From Maribellus luteus (GTDB taxonomy: Bacteria > Bacteroidota > Bacteroidia > Bacteroidales > Prolixibacteraceae), in contig NZ_QWGR01000005.1 of assembly GCF_003576475.1 (NCBI RefSeq), positions 248,001-312,000 of the forward strand: DNA of 64,000 nucleotides. The letters are read 5' to 3'. This document shows, piece by piece, positions 41,310 through 49,973 of the stretch. Position numbers and translations under genes: made by a program. Below the pieces are notes generated by a model. That model did not search any database. It was not told the DNA's origin and saw only the letters and a program-made list of their open reading frames with translations. Position 1 is the first letter of the stretch. Every line of letters starts with the position of its first letter.

Positions 41310-41762
41310 ACAGATTTAAGTTCCGATTAAGATTTATATGCTGAATAATGGCAGGCGACTACCACCCGCAGGTTATGTAAACCCCGGTTACCGAATTCCG
41401 GCGATCCCGTTTATGAATCAATCAGAAACTATCAGGAAATGACACCGGTATTCAAAAACCGGAAGTTGATTAAAGCAGAATAAATGTAGTAGCTGCGGCT
41501 GCAGCTAATGTGAAACCGAATCGTCGTCGAGACACTCTGGCATCCCGGGATAGAAAAACACCGGACAATAATACGATTGTACCATAGCCCTAAAGTTAAC
41601 AAATGTGATTGAGACAAATTCTGACAACAAACATATTTCACAACATCTACCCAAATACAAATCCAAAAATTTTCACCACCTTTAATGCATATTACATAAA
41701 CAACTGCACGTGAGAAATACCGGCAACACCGCTGGTATTAACTACGTGATTACAAGATTAAA
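41310..41762. other. Divergent intergenic region of the lysine cluster
   Basis: About 450 bases between the reverse aminomutase operon and the forward Lys9-like gene. It contains a small hairpin CCGGTATTCAAAAACCGG (about 41443-41460), a dyad AGCTGCGGCTGCAGCT (about 41493-41508), and just before the forward ATG an imperfect dyad AATACC-N13-GGTATT (41715-41739) flanked by two ACGTGA copies. No lysine-riboswitch core was recognised. No exact TAnnTTTG element was found. Confidence 0.45.
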
Positions 41763-43091
41763 ATGAAGAAAGTTCTGTTATTGGGAGCCGGAATGGTTGC
41801 CAAACCGCTGGTCGATTATCTTTTGAACCATCAGATTCAACTTACCATAGCCACCCGAACCGTAGAAAAAGCCCTAAAACTGATTAACGGGCACGGAAAC
41901 GCGAAAGCTGTTTCGTGGACAGTTGACGATATGCAAGCGCTAAGTTTGCTGATTGCTGACCACGACCTGGTGGTTAGCCTGCTTCCCTACACCTACCATG
42001 TGGCGGTGGCAAAACTCTGTGTGAAGCATCAGAAAAACATGCTTACCACGTCGTATGTTTCCGAAAAAATGAAAGCACTGGATAAAGCCGCCAAAGAAGC
42101 CGGTATTATTCTTTTAAATGAAATGGGGGTTGATCCGGGCTTTGACCACATGACTGCCATGCGCATTATAGATAAAGTGCGTGCCGAGGGAGGAAAAGTA
42201 AAAGGGTTCTATTCATTGTGCGGAGCCCTGGCTGCCCCTGAAGAGGCGGATAATCCCTTTCATTATAAATTCACCTGGTCGCCACGGGGAGTGATCATGG
42301 CCGGCAACAACAGCGCTAAATACCTAAGAAACGGCACTGTTGTGGAAGTTTCATCGAACGATCTGTTTAAACAGCCACTGAAAATTGATTTCCCCGAGGT
42401 GGGTGAAATGGAAGTGTACCCCAACCGGGATTCCTTGTCGTACATTGACATTTACGGGCTAAAAAATATCGAGACCATGTACCGCGGTACTTTCCGCTAC
42501 AAAAACTGGTGCGAGATTATGGATGCCTTGAAAAAACTGGGAATGTTGAGTTACGACCGGAAAAGTTTTGAGGGAAAGACATACAAAAAGGCAATGGCAC
42601 GCGAACTTGATGTTTATCCGGCAAATATGAAAGAGAAAGTAGCAGAGCGTCTGAATCTTTCCATCAACAGTCCGGCAATTGTTGCGATGGAATGGCTGGG
42701 ACTATTTAGCGATGACCTGGTAAAAATAAATGAAGGATCGACATTTGATTTGACCACGGATCGAATGCTGAAAAAGATGATGCTGCCGCAAGGAGCCCGG
42801 GATATGGTAATTATGTTACATGCATTCCTTGTTGAAAACGCCGATGGAAGCAGGCAGGTGATCAAATCGCGCCTTCTTGACTTTGCCACACCGGAGGACA
42901 CATCCATTGCCCGGACGGTAGGACTTCCGGCAGGCATTGCTGCCAAAATGATCCTAGATGGAAAATTCAGTGAAACGGGTGTACACATTCCTACTTCAAA
43001 AAGCATTTATGAGCCGGTTCTTGAAGAACTCCAAAAGCTTGGAATTGCCATGAAAGAAGAATGGGGCTTACCCGAAAATGAAATGTTGTAA
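41763..43091 (+). CDS. Saccharopine dehydrogenase, L-glutamate-forming type (Lys9-like)
   Basis: 442 residues very like fungal Lys9: VLLLGAGMVAKPLVDYLL (nucleotide site), DLVVSLLPYTYHV, LLNEMGVDPGFDHMTAMR, LCGALAAPEEADNPFHYKFT and NIETMYRGTFRY. It should split saccharopine to 2-aminoadipate semialdehyde and glutamate. It differs from the 32583 paralogue mainly in the N-terminal half and is the closer of the two to Lys9. It is transcribed away from the aminomutase operon. The lysine-2-oxoglutarate reductase needed to make saccharopine is not in the window, unless the other paralogue acts directly on lysine. Confidence 0.9.
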   Translation: MKKVLLLGAGMVAKPLVDYLLNHQIQLTIATRTVEKALKLINGHGNAKAVSWTVDDMQALSLLIADHDLVVSLLPYTYHVAVAKLCVKHQKNMLTTSYVSEKMKALDKAAKEAGIILLNEMGVDPGFDHMTAMRIIDKVRAEGGKVKGFYSLCGALAAPEEADNPFHYKFTWSPRGVIMAGNNSAKYLRNGTVVEVSSNDLFKQPLKIDFPEVGEMEVYPNRDSLSYIDIYGLKNIETMYRGTFRYKNWCEIMDALKKLGMLSYDRKSFEGKTYKKAMARELDVYPANMKEKVAERLNLSINSPAIVAMEWLGLFSDDLVKINEGSTFDLTTDRMLKKMMLPQGARDMVIMLHAFLVENADGSRQVIKSRLLDFATPEDTSIARTVGLPAGIAAKMILDGKFSETGVHIPTSKSIYEPVLEELQKLGIAMKEEWGLPENEML

Positions 43092-43113
43092 ATTACCTGG
43101 TAAACAATAATGA

Positions 43114-43683
43114 TCAGGCCGGCATTCCTAAAAAACCGGCCATACCGGCAAATAAGCCCGCAAATATCATAACAATAAACATAAGCACATAAAGCGCCAG
43201 AACAACAATCATTAAGATACCGATAAAACGATAGTGCGCTTTCAGGTTCTGAAATGCCGAAGACAGTTTTTCCTGGCTTTGGTACTTTAGCGCCTGTTTA
43301 ACCCGCGATGAAAACCGGAACAGGTAAAGAAGCGGCAAAAAATAAAGAGCTCCCATCACCACGTAAATCAATCCAAACAGAAAAGTAGGAAACGGAAAAT
43401 CCGGACTGCCTCCTAAAGCCGCCGACGGTAAAAATGCAAAAACGATACTCACCACAAATCCGACCATCACCATCAGACCCACAAATACAAAGCCCAGGAT
43501 CGCTAAGAAACTGCCCCATTTCCCGGCTTCTGTCAGGTGCGCGTTTATATCACCTGTAATTTCCAGGTTTTTCACCTCTGGTTTTGCCTGTTCACTTTCG
43601 GTTGCAAGAATTTGTTGTTCCAGATTTTCGTGATTCTGGTCTTCGCTTTGCGGAGCCATTGATTCTTGATTTTCTGTGTTCAT
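43114..43683 (-). CDS. DUF5362-like membrane protein
   Basis: From ATG at 43683 the protein has 189 residues; a TTG at 43701 is possible. An acidic, Glu/Gln-rich cytoplasmic N-terminus (1-50) leads to a block LTEAGKWGSFLAILGFV and four membrane segments (about 62-90, 100-122, 145-170 and the hydrophobic end). The pattern fits the DUF5362 family of Bacteroidota, function unknown. It converges on the Lys9-like gene 22 bases away. Confidence 0.65.
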   Translation of the reverse strand: MNTENQESMAPQSEDQNHENLEQQILATESEQAKPEVKNLEITGDINAHLTEAGKWGSFLAILGFVFVGLMVMVGFVVSIVFAFLPSAALGGSPDFPFPTFLFGLIYVVMGALYFLPLLYLFRFSSRVKQALKYQSQEKLSSAFQNLKAHYRFIGILMIVVLALYVLMFIVMIFAGLFAGMAGFLGMPA

Positions 43684-43777
43684 CGATGCGTGTTTTTTCA
43701 ATTCAGGTTTAAATGTAACATTTATTGTAAAGTATCTGCAGAAAGCGGGTAAATTATATCAACTCTTTTCCGGCGTA

Positions 43778-44515
43778 TCAGGAAACCAGCAGCAAAAAAC
43801 TGGCAAGCAATGTAATGGCCATGTTTATTTTCCGGAAAGCATTTACCGAGAATAAAGTGTTCAGACGTTTCCCCACAATGGTGCCAAGCAGTAGAATAGG
43901 GACAAAAACGAGAGCCATCTTTAACGATTGCATAGTCAACAAGCCCGTTTGAATGTAGCCCGCAATGGCAACAACTGCTGTAACAATGCTAAACCACGCA
44001 AATATTTCGCGAAAACCACGGTTATCTACTCTTGATAGATTCAGAAACAAGGCAAGCGGCGGGCCACTCACCGATATGGCACCGGTAATAAAACCAATAA
44101 GAGCGCCTGCCAAAGAAAAAGCAATGGGAGGCAATTTTACCTTGGGCAGTTTTCTCCACGAAAAAAGGGTAAGTACAATAAATGCGAGCCCGGTAATATG
44201 TACCAGTGTTTGTTCCGAAACTGTTTTGAGAGCCATGACGCCCAAAACGGTAAACAGTCCGCCACTCACAATCAGCGACTGATAGGGACGCGTTACCAGT
44301 GGGTGTTGTTTCTTCTGCAAAACAATGAACAGCGAGGCAATCAGGTTACAAATCATCAACACCGGAATAATTTCTCGGGGAGGATACCACGCCATAAGAA
44401 CCGGCAATGAAACCAGCGCAAAACCAAAGCCTGTTAGGCCTTTCAGCAAACTCGAAAGCACAATAACCAGTACAACCCAAATATTCATACCCAATAAGTT
44501 AAAGGTGAAATCCAT
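43778..44515 (-). CDS. TauE/SafE-family anion exporter
   Basis: 245 residues with seven or eight membrane segments in two repeated halves, and the family-typical LLKGLTGFGFALVSLP near the start and LIGFITGAISVSGPPLALF in the middle. TauE/SafE proteins move sulfite, sulfoacetate or related organic anions out of the cell. One base separates it from the YeiH gene upstream, so the two anion permeases are one transcription unit, probably under the LysR gene at 45516. Confidence 0.9.
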   Translation of the reverse strand: MDFTFNLLGMNIWVVLVIVLSSLLKGLTGFGFALVSLPVLMAWYPPREIIPVLMICNLIASLFIVLQKKQHPLVTRPYQSLIVSGGLFTVLGVMALKTVSEQTLVHITGLAFIVLTLFSWRKLPKVKLPPIAFSLAGALIGFITGAISVSGPPLALFLNLSRVDNRGFREIFAWFSIVTAVVAIAGYIQTGLLTMQSLKMALVFVPILLLGTIVGKRLNTLFSVNAFRKINMAITLLASFLLLVS

Positions 44516-44516
44516 T

Positions 44517-45440
44517 TTACAAACTCAGCATTACCAGCGATGCAACCGAGGTTAGCACCCATAAAGAAATTCCCAATGCAAAGCTTTTCACACCCGACTG
44601 TTTCATCTCGCGGTACGATATATTGGAACCAATCAGGAAAAGCGCTACCATCATTCCACGCTTTCCGAGCCAGCTAAAATGCGAATAGGTGGTAGCAAAA
44701 GCCGGAAATAAGTTGGCAAAACCAATGGCCAGCACAAAAAACAAAATAAACCAAGGGAAACGGATCGATTTCCGCGAAGTGTTTTTACCAAGCAGGGCAA
44801 GCAAAATAGAAAGCGGAATAATCCAAAGGGCCCGGATCAGTTTTACAGTGGTGGCAACCTGCAGTGCCTTCTCGCCATAAACAGCACCCGCCCCCACTAC
44901 CGAACTGGTATCGTGAATCGCAATGGCCGCCCAGTTCCCAAAGGTTTCCTGGCTTAACCCCAGCTTCCATCCAACCAAGGGGAATAACAACAAAGCCAGG
45001 CCGTTTAAAACAAACACAACAATAAGGGCAAACGAATTTTGGTAATCTTTGCTATTCAGAATCGGAGCAAGAGCGGCAATCGCACTTCCGCCGCAAATGG
45101 CAGTACCGGAAGCAATCAGCAACGAAATGTTTTTCTCTACCTTGAACAGCCTCCCCAGCAGAATTCCGCATATCATAACCAGGGAAACGGAAACCGCAGT
45201 ATGGAGAAAACCACTCTTGGAAGCAGCAAGCACTTCATGCAGACTCATTCCAAAGCCCATCAGCACAATTGAAGCCTGCAACACTTTAGCTGTGTACTTG
45301 CCCGCATTGTCCGATTTTATCCCTAAAGCGGAAAGCAAAATGCCCGTTCCCAGTGCAATCACTGGCGAAACAAAAGGCAAAAAGCAAACAAAAATAATTA
45401 CGGTATATAACCAGCTTGTTTTTTTGATTTTCTTATTCAT
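44517..45440 (-). CDS. yeiH: YeiH-family putative sulfate/anion exporter
   Basis: 307 residues, about ten membrane segments, with family motifs LLSALGIKSDNAGKYTAKVL, SGTAICGGSAIAALAPIL and AIHDTSSVVGAGAVYGEKA. UPF0324/YeiH proteins are near LysR regulators such as YeiE in many bacteria, as here. They are thought to export sulfate-like anions; this is prediction rather than demonstrated for most. A clear promoter lies 20-50 bases upstream. Confidence 0.9.
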   Translation of the reverse strand: MNKKIKKTSWLYTVIIFVCFLPFVSPVIALGTGILLSALGIKSDNAGKYTAKVLQASIVLMGFGMSLHEVLAASKSGFLHTAVSVSLVMICGILLGRLFKVEKNISLLIASGTAICGGSAIAALAPILNSKDYQNSFALIVVFVLNGLALLLFPLVGWKLGLSQETFGNWAAIAIHDTSSVVGAGAVYGEKALQVATTVKLIRALWIIPLSILLALLGKNTSRKSIRFPWFILFFVLAIGFANLFPAFATTYSHFSWLGKRGMMVALFLIGSNISYREMKQSGVKSFALGISLWVLTSVASLVMLSL

Positions 45441-45460
45441 ATCAAGAACTTTTGACAGCG

Positions 45461-45492
45461 CAAAAGTACCTCGACATCATAATCAAATCAAA
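45461..45492 (-). promoter_or_regulatory. Promoter of the yeiH-tauE unit
   Basis: Reverse-strand TACTTTTG (45468-45461) matches TAnnTTTG and a TTTG -33 box (45492-45489) lies 20 bases upstream, the Bacteroidota spacing. The start would be near 45454, giving a leader of about 14 nt. Confidence 0.55.
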
Positions 45493-45515
45493 TACCAAAT
45501 AATTATGCTGAATAA

Positions 45516-46403
45516 CTAAAAATTATACTGAAGCAGAAAGTTTTCAAACAATTCCACCTGTTTGCTTTCGTATCCCTGCCGCAGTGCGATCCTGAATTTA
45601 CGGGGAATGGAGAGACCCGCAACATTGAGTCTTATCAGGCTGTTCAGGTATAGTTCGGTGGTAGCGGCTTTTTCTGAAATGACTGCGATCCCGTCAAAAT
45701 CCTGCAGAAAATTTTTAATGGATTCGGTACTCCCCAAATGTACGACTGTATTCAGCCCGTTAAAATCGATATTTTGTTTTTCGAGCGTTCGCTTTATTAT
45801 TTCCAAAGTACCCGAACCATGCTCGCGAAGCACAATCGGGAACTTGGTAAAGTCTTCAATACTGATGTTTTTTCGTTTCGCATATACGCTTTTGGCGCCT
45901 GTAACCACAATTAGCTCATCATCCAGAAAACTCTTATACCGGATTCCGGCCAGTGACGACTCGTTCTCCACCAATGCCACATCCAGCTTGTTCTCCAGCA
46001 GTAGTTGCTCCATCTCCAACGAATTACCGTTTACAAGGTGGATCCTGATTTTGGGATAGCGTTTATGAAACGAAGCAATCACCCGGGGAATTACATATTG
46101 CGAAATGGTGGAACTTGCACCAATGATAAATTCGCCGGAAACCGTGTTGTTCAACTGTCCGATTTCAAAGCTAAGATCGCGGTAAAGCTGTTCGACTTTT
46201 TTGAGCGAATTGTAAACGGTTTTACCGGCGCGTGTCAGGTAAATTTTGTTTCCTTTCCGCTCAAACAAACCAATGTTGTACTTACTTTCCAGCTCTTTTA
46301 TGTGCCTGGTAACTGCCGGCTGGCTGATGTGCAGCTCTTCGGCCGCTTTCGAAAAGCTCAGGTTTTCGGCAACAGCAATAAAAACACTATCTCTGTAATC
46401 CAT
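45516..46403 (-). CDS. LysR-family transcriptional regulator
   Basis: 295 residues with the N-terminal winged HTH (NLSFSKAAEELHISQPAVTRHI) and a periplasmic-binding-like effector domain (about 90-290). Ordinary length. It lies upstream of yeiH-tauE on the same strand with 75 bases between, containing their promoter, so it likely controls these anion exporters in response to a sulfur compound, by analogy to CysB/YeiE-type regulators. A T-N11-A type dyad upstream may be its own binding site. Confidence 0.92.
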   Translation of the reverse strand: MDYRDSVFIAVAENLSFSKAAEELHISQPAVTRHIKELESKYNIGLFERKGNKIYLTRAGKTVYNSLKKVEQLYRDLSFEIGQLNNTVSGEFIIGASSTISQYVIPRVIASFHKRYPKIRIHLVNGNSLEMEQLLLENKLDVALVENESSLAGIRYKSFLDDELIVVTGAKSVYAKRKNISIEDFTKFPIVLREHGSGTLEIIKRTLEKQNIDFNGLNTVVHLGSTESIKNFLQDFDGIAVISEKAATTELYLNSLIRLNVAGLSIPRKFRIALRQGYESKQVELFENFLLQYNF

Positions 46404-46437
46404 GTCAATGCTTTTTTTTCAGGAAATATCCCGCAGC

Positions 46438-46456
46438 CATAAAGATACGCTTTATG
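46438..46456. promoter_or_regulatory. LysR-type dyad upstream of the regulator gene
   Basis: CATAAAGATACGCTTTATG is a 19-base dyad with six-base arms and fits the T-N11-A box of LysR regulators. It lies 35-53 bases before the start at 46403, suitable for autoregulation. Confidence 0.4.
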
Positions 46457-46511
46457 GTTTTAGGATATGAGCGAATGGGGTATTTCCAGAACAAGTCAAC
46501 ATCCGGTACTT

Positions 46512-47120
46512 TTATTTTTCAAGCATTAGTTTCAGGTAATCGGTGGTTGAATCTTCTCCGTATTTCCGGATGTATTCATCCAGTCGTTTTTGGGCTTCGT
46601 CGCATTGTTGCCGGTCTTTATTGCACTCGTAAACAAAGCTGGCAGCCATTCCGTAAACCGCTATTTTATTTCGGGGCTGCACTTCAAGCACCCGTTCAAA
46701 CTGGAAACGCGCATTTTTGTAATGGTTCTTGTTCAACCAGCTATAACCCGAAGTCAAAAGATAATCAATCTGCTCAGCAGAAAGTGTCGCCTCTGCGGTC
46801 TTTGGACTGGACGGATTGCGATTTATACGATCTGGCTGAAAAAAGAACTCAAACAAAACCAGGGTAACAACCGGGACTATAAGCAGTAACGACAAAGTAA
46901 CTTTCCAATAAATCCTTCGCTGTTCACGTTCGGTCTCCTCCCTGTTTTTGGCTTTTATCTCAGCCAGTTTTTCGGCCGAAACTTTTTTAAAGGATACCTG
47001 AGGATTGTTTGAATACCGTCTGTTTTCGGTTTTTGTCCAATCCTGGTATGCCTTGTGCTTGGGCCGGGCATTGGCCCGCAGCGACTGAATCATTGCTAAA
47101 ACGGAACCACCGAAGCTCAT
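46512..47120 (-). CDS. Single-pass membrane protein with TPR-like domain
   Basis: 202 residues: basic, charged cytoplasmic N-terminus (1-75, coiled-coil-prone around 48-70), one membrane segment (about 77-95) and a C-terminal pair of TPR-like helices (about 118-200; GYSWLNKNHYKNARFQFERV, VQPRNKIAVYGMA). A tetratricopeptide pair suggests a protein-binding role. No specific family is recognised; it is followed by nothing on the same strand for 100 bases. Confidence 0.6.
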   Translation of the reverse strand: MSFGGSVLAMIQSLRANARPKHKAYQDWTKTENRRYSNNPQVSFKKVSAEKLAEIKAKNREETEREQRRIYWKVTLSLLLIVPVVTLVLFEFFFQPDRINRNPSSPKTAEATLSAEQIDYLLTSGYSWLNKNHYKNARFQFERVLEVQPRNKIAVYGMAASFVYECNKDRQQCDEAQKRLDEYIRKYGEDSTTDYLKLMLEK

Positions 47121-47166
47121 GTGTTAAGATGATTTTGAGTAATGAAGCAAATTGCCAACGTTGAAA

Positions 47167-47796
47167 TTACATTAATTTCTCTTCGATCCGAAATTCTTTG
47201 GCCACTATTCCGTTAGCCTTTAGTGCGGCCTTAAAACCTTCGTTCATCATTCGTCCCAGGCGCATCGGAAAATCGAGCAAAGCAGGATAATTGCTTTTAT
47301 CATCGGGCGACTGAAAGAACTTCTGACACGAATTTACACTCGAAGAAAGGTAAATGCGACAGGCAACCGGGCGTGCCTCGTAAGCCATACACGCTCCGTT
47401 CATCAAAAGCGGACAGGGATGTTTGGCATTCAGCAAATCGTTTCCTTTTAATTGTCTGAACCGGTTATTTTTATCTTCGGCCCGTTGTTTTATTTCGGTT
47501 TGTTGCGGCAAGCTAAACTTCTCGCTTACATACTTTCGGAGATACTTTAGTTCATAATCCATCGCAAAAACCGGTTGGTGACAACACCAGTGGCACCCTT
47601 TTTTGCATTCAACCGCCTTTCCCTGTTGCCGGGCATACACCAAAAGACTATCCGTCAGATCGTCGATATTCCGGAACATTTCGGCCAGTGCTGCCAGCAA
47701 ATTCTCCTCCGAAACGGGTTCCTTACAGGCTTTCATTCCCAGTTGGTAACCGTCGTGATAAAAAGCTTTTTCGAAGTTTTCGGATTGAATGCTCAA
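47167..47796 (-). CDS. YkgJ-family cysteine-cluster protein
   Basis: 209 residues with the zinc/iron-chelating CxxxCxxCC cluster (CKKGCHWCCHQPVFAM), then CPLLMNGACMAYEARPVACR in the C-terminal half. YkgJ proteins have eight conserved Cys and unknown roles; a few relatives hydroxylate or bind metal. The start appears to be TTG at 47796. It stands between a TPR protein and an AgcS symporter with no obvious link. Confidence 0.85.
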   Translation of the reverse strand: MSIQSENFEKAFYHDGYQLGMKACKEPVSEENLLAALAEMFRNIDDLTDSLLVYARQQGKAVECKKGCHWCCHQPVFAMDYELKYLRKYVSEKFSLPQQTEIKQRAEDKNNRFRQLKGNDLLNAKHPCPLLMNGACMAYEARPVACRIYLSSSVNSCQKFFQSPDDKSNYPALLDFPMRLGRMMNEGFKAALKANGIVAKEFRIEEKLM

Positions 47797-47902
47797 GTCT
47801 TTTTTTGTTAAAGGATTCTTCCGGAAAAATAGATCATTTTTAACGGATATTCAATGGGACCGACAACATAATTTCTGAAATAAAATACCTGCCCGTCAGC
47901 GG

Positions 47903-49276
47903 TTATTTTCTGCTTTTTTCCAATTTTAGCCGCGCAAAATAATCGACAGAGGCACGTTTTACATGGGGAGAAAGAAGGATGGTTGAAATTACGGTGGGAA
48001 AGGCCATCAGCGCAAAGGCAATATCGATGAGTCCGATAATGACGCGCAGGTTCGACACCGCCCCGATAATGATCACCAGCACAAACGCATAATTGTACAG
48101 ATGCTGGTACTTTGCCCCCGCCACAAATCCCAGGCATTTTACACCGTAGTACGGAAAGGCAAACATGGTTGACATGGAAAAGAAAATAACACAGATCACC
48201 AGGATGTACTTCCCAACTCCCGGAATGGCCGAATCAAAAGCCTGTGCGGTAAGCGTAATTCCGTCGGCATTGCTTATCTGCCAGGTATCGGTAATAATTA
48301 GTGCCAAGGCGGTCATGGTACAAACAATAATGGTATCGATAATGGGCCCCAGCATTGCCACCAGGCCCTCGCGAATGGGTTCGTTGGTTTTGGCAGCGCC
48401 GTGTGCCATCGGGGCTGTTCCCAGTCCCGCTTCGTTGGAAAAGGCAGCCCGTCGAACCCCGGTGATAATCACTGCTCCAACAGCGCCTCCCAATACCGCA
48501 TCTCCGGTAAAGGCATCTTCAATAATGGTTTGAAACGCCGGGATAATATGTGCCGGATGGGAAAAAATAATGTACAAAACGGTTACAGTATACACCACCA
48601 CCATGGTGGGCACCAAACTACCGGTAACATTGCCAATTCGTTTAATTCCGCCAATAACCACCAAACCAACGATGATTGAAATAACGATTCCGGTGACCAG
48701 GTCGCTGCCAAACGACACCGGAATATTGTTAGGCACCAACAGCACGTCGCGAATCATTTGGGTAAGTTGGTTGGCCTGAAACAGGGGCGAAACCCCCACC
48801 ATGGCCATTACTGCAAAGAACACCGCCACGGGTTTCCAGTTTCTGCCAAGGCCTTCCGTAATGTAGTACATCGGTCCTCCCTGAATTTCTCCGGCAGAAT
48901 CTTTGCCACGAAACATAACCGCCAGCGAACAGGTAAAAAACTTGGTACTCACTCCCAGCAAGGCCGAAACCCACATCCAGAAGATGGCGCCCGGCCCGCC
49001 CATCGTAATTGCCACGGCTACTCCGCTTACGTTTCCCATTCCTACGGTACCGGCGAGTGCGGTCGACAAAGCCTGGTAATGCCGCAATTGTCCGGGTTCG
49101 TTCGGATCGTCGTATTTTCCGGTGAGAATTTTCAGCGCATGCCCAATGTAGCGCAAAGGAACCAGCCGCGAATAAACAAGGAAGTAAAACCCGCCGCCCA
49201 GCAGCAGGATCAAAATGGGTGTTCCCCAAATTCCGTCGGAAACAGATATAATAAGCTGGCCCAGTTCTTCAAACAT
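47903..49276 (-). CDS. Alanine/glycine:cation symporter (AgcS family)
   Basis: 457 residues from ATG at 49276 (a TTG at 49294 is also open). About ten to eleven membrane segments with family motifs GTVGMGNVSGVAVAI, GGPGAIFWMWVSALLG and AFSNEAGLGTAPMAHGAA. It imports alanine or glycine with sodium or protons. Stand-alone, with a consensus -7 element on the reverse strand at 49342-49349. Confidence 0.95.
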   Translation of the reverse strand: MFEELGQLIISVSDGIWGTPILILLLGGGFYFLVYSRLVPLRYIGHALKILTGKYDDPNEPGQLRHYQALSTALAGTVGMGNVSGVAVAITMGGPGAIFWMWVSALLGVSTKFFTCSLAVMFRGKDSAGEIQGGPMYYITEGLGRNWKPVAVFFAVMAMVGVSPLFQANQLTQMIRDVLLVPNNIPVSFGSDLVTGIVISIIVGLVVIGGIKRIGNVTGSLVPTMVVVYTVTVLYIIFSHPAHIIPAFQTIIEDAFTGDAVLGGAVGAVIITGVRRAAFSNEAGLGTAPMAHGAAKTNEPIREGLVAMLGPIIDTIIVCTMTALALIITDTWQISNADGITLTAQAFDSAIPGVGKYILVICVIFFSMSTMFAFPYYGVKCLGFVAGAKYQHLYNYAFVLVIIIGAVSNLRVIIGLIDIAFALMAFPTVISTILLSPHVKRASVDYFARLKLEKSRK

Positions 49277-49336
49277 CTCGCTAAGAAAAACCAAAACATG
49301 TTAAAAAACAAATTACGCAAGAAAATGTAAAGGAAA

Positions 49337-49368
49337 CTTGACAAAGATAAGAATGTAAAGTATATTTG
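49337..49368 (+). promoter_or_regulatory. Promoter of the 163-codon membrane protein gene
   Basis: CTTG at 49337-49340 (one mismatch to TTTG) and TATATTTG at 49361-49368 with a 20-base spacer fit the Bacteroidota -33/-7 pair. The start would be near 49375, 21 bases before the ATG at 49396. Confidence 0.55.
49342..49349 (-). promoter_or_regulatory. -7 promoter element of the AgcS gene
   Basis: Reverse-strand TATCTTTG matches TAnnTTTG and lies 66 bases before the ATG at 49276. It sits inside the spacer of the forward promoter at 49337-49368. Confidence 0.45.
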
Positions 49369-49395
49369 ACATATTGAAAAGTAAAGTTTACAAAA

Positions 49396-49887
49396 ATGGA
49401 CATTCAATTAGCTGTTTTTATAGGATATGCTATTTTCTATATTGTTTTTGGTCTTTATATTCTAAGACCAATTCCCAATAGTTACAATTTATTAAAAATA
49501 CAGATCAGACTTTTACCTTTCAATGCGAAATGGTTTGGGGCATTAATTATCATTACAGGAGTTTTTGCCTATCTCTATCTAAAAAACATAGATGGTTTTG
49601 TAAGAGAAAGAGATTACCTTTTTTATAATTTAAATACTGGTTTACTTCTTTTTCTTTTTTCAAAAGAACACAATGAAGATGAGTTATTTCAACACCTCCG
49701 AATGAAATCCATAGTTGTCAGTTTTATCAATGCTATGATTACAATTGGAATAATGTATCCAATGTTTTTTTTGAACAATGAAATAACTGACGACATATTT
49801 TTTGGTTTTGGATTTTTGACAGTGATGATTCAACTTTACTACCTTATTTATTTTTACTATTCGAAGTATAAATTGATGAAAGAGTAG
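49396..49887 (+). CDS. Unrecognised multi-pass membrane protein
   Basis: 163 residues with about five hydrophobic segments (about 5-23, 46-66, 78-92, 107-128, 135-158). No family recognised. Its AT content is clearly above that of its neighbours, and it is followed 86 bases later by a small XRE-type repressor gene on the same strand, a pairing often seen for acquired membrane protein/HTH cassettes. Confidence 0.65.
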   Translation: MDIQLAVFIGYAIFYIVFGLYILRPIPNSYNLLKIQIRLLPFNAKWFGALIIITGVFAYLYLKNIDGFVRERDYLFYNLNTGLLLFLFSKEHNEDELFQHLRMKSIVVSFINAMITIGIMYPMFFLNNEITDDIFFGFGFLTVMIQLYYLIYFYYSKYKLMKE

Positions 49888-49973
49888 GCTCTTTAATGAA
49901 AATTATATTGTAACTAAAACTGTTTCGAAACTTGCTTTTACATTAAAAAATACAAATCGAACAAGATCGAAAA

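Noticed and set aside
41310-41762. Lysine riboswitch ahead of the lysine genes
   Set aside because: The divergent region has several small hairpins but I could not find the conserved core of the lysine aptamer on either strand.
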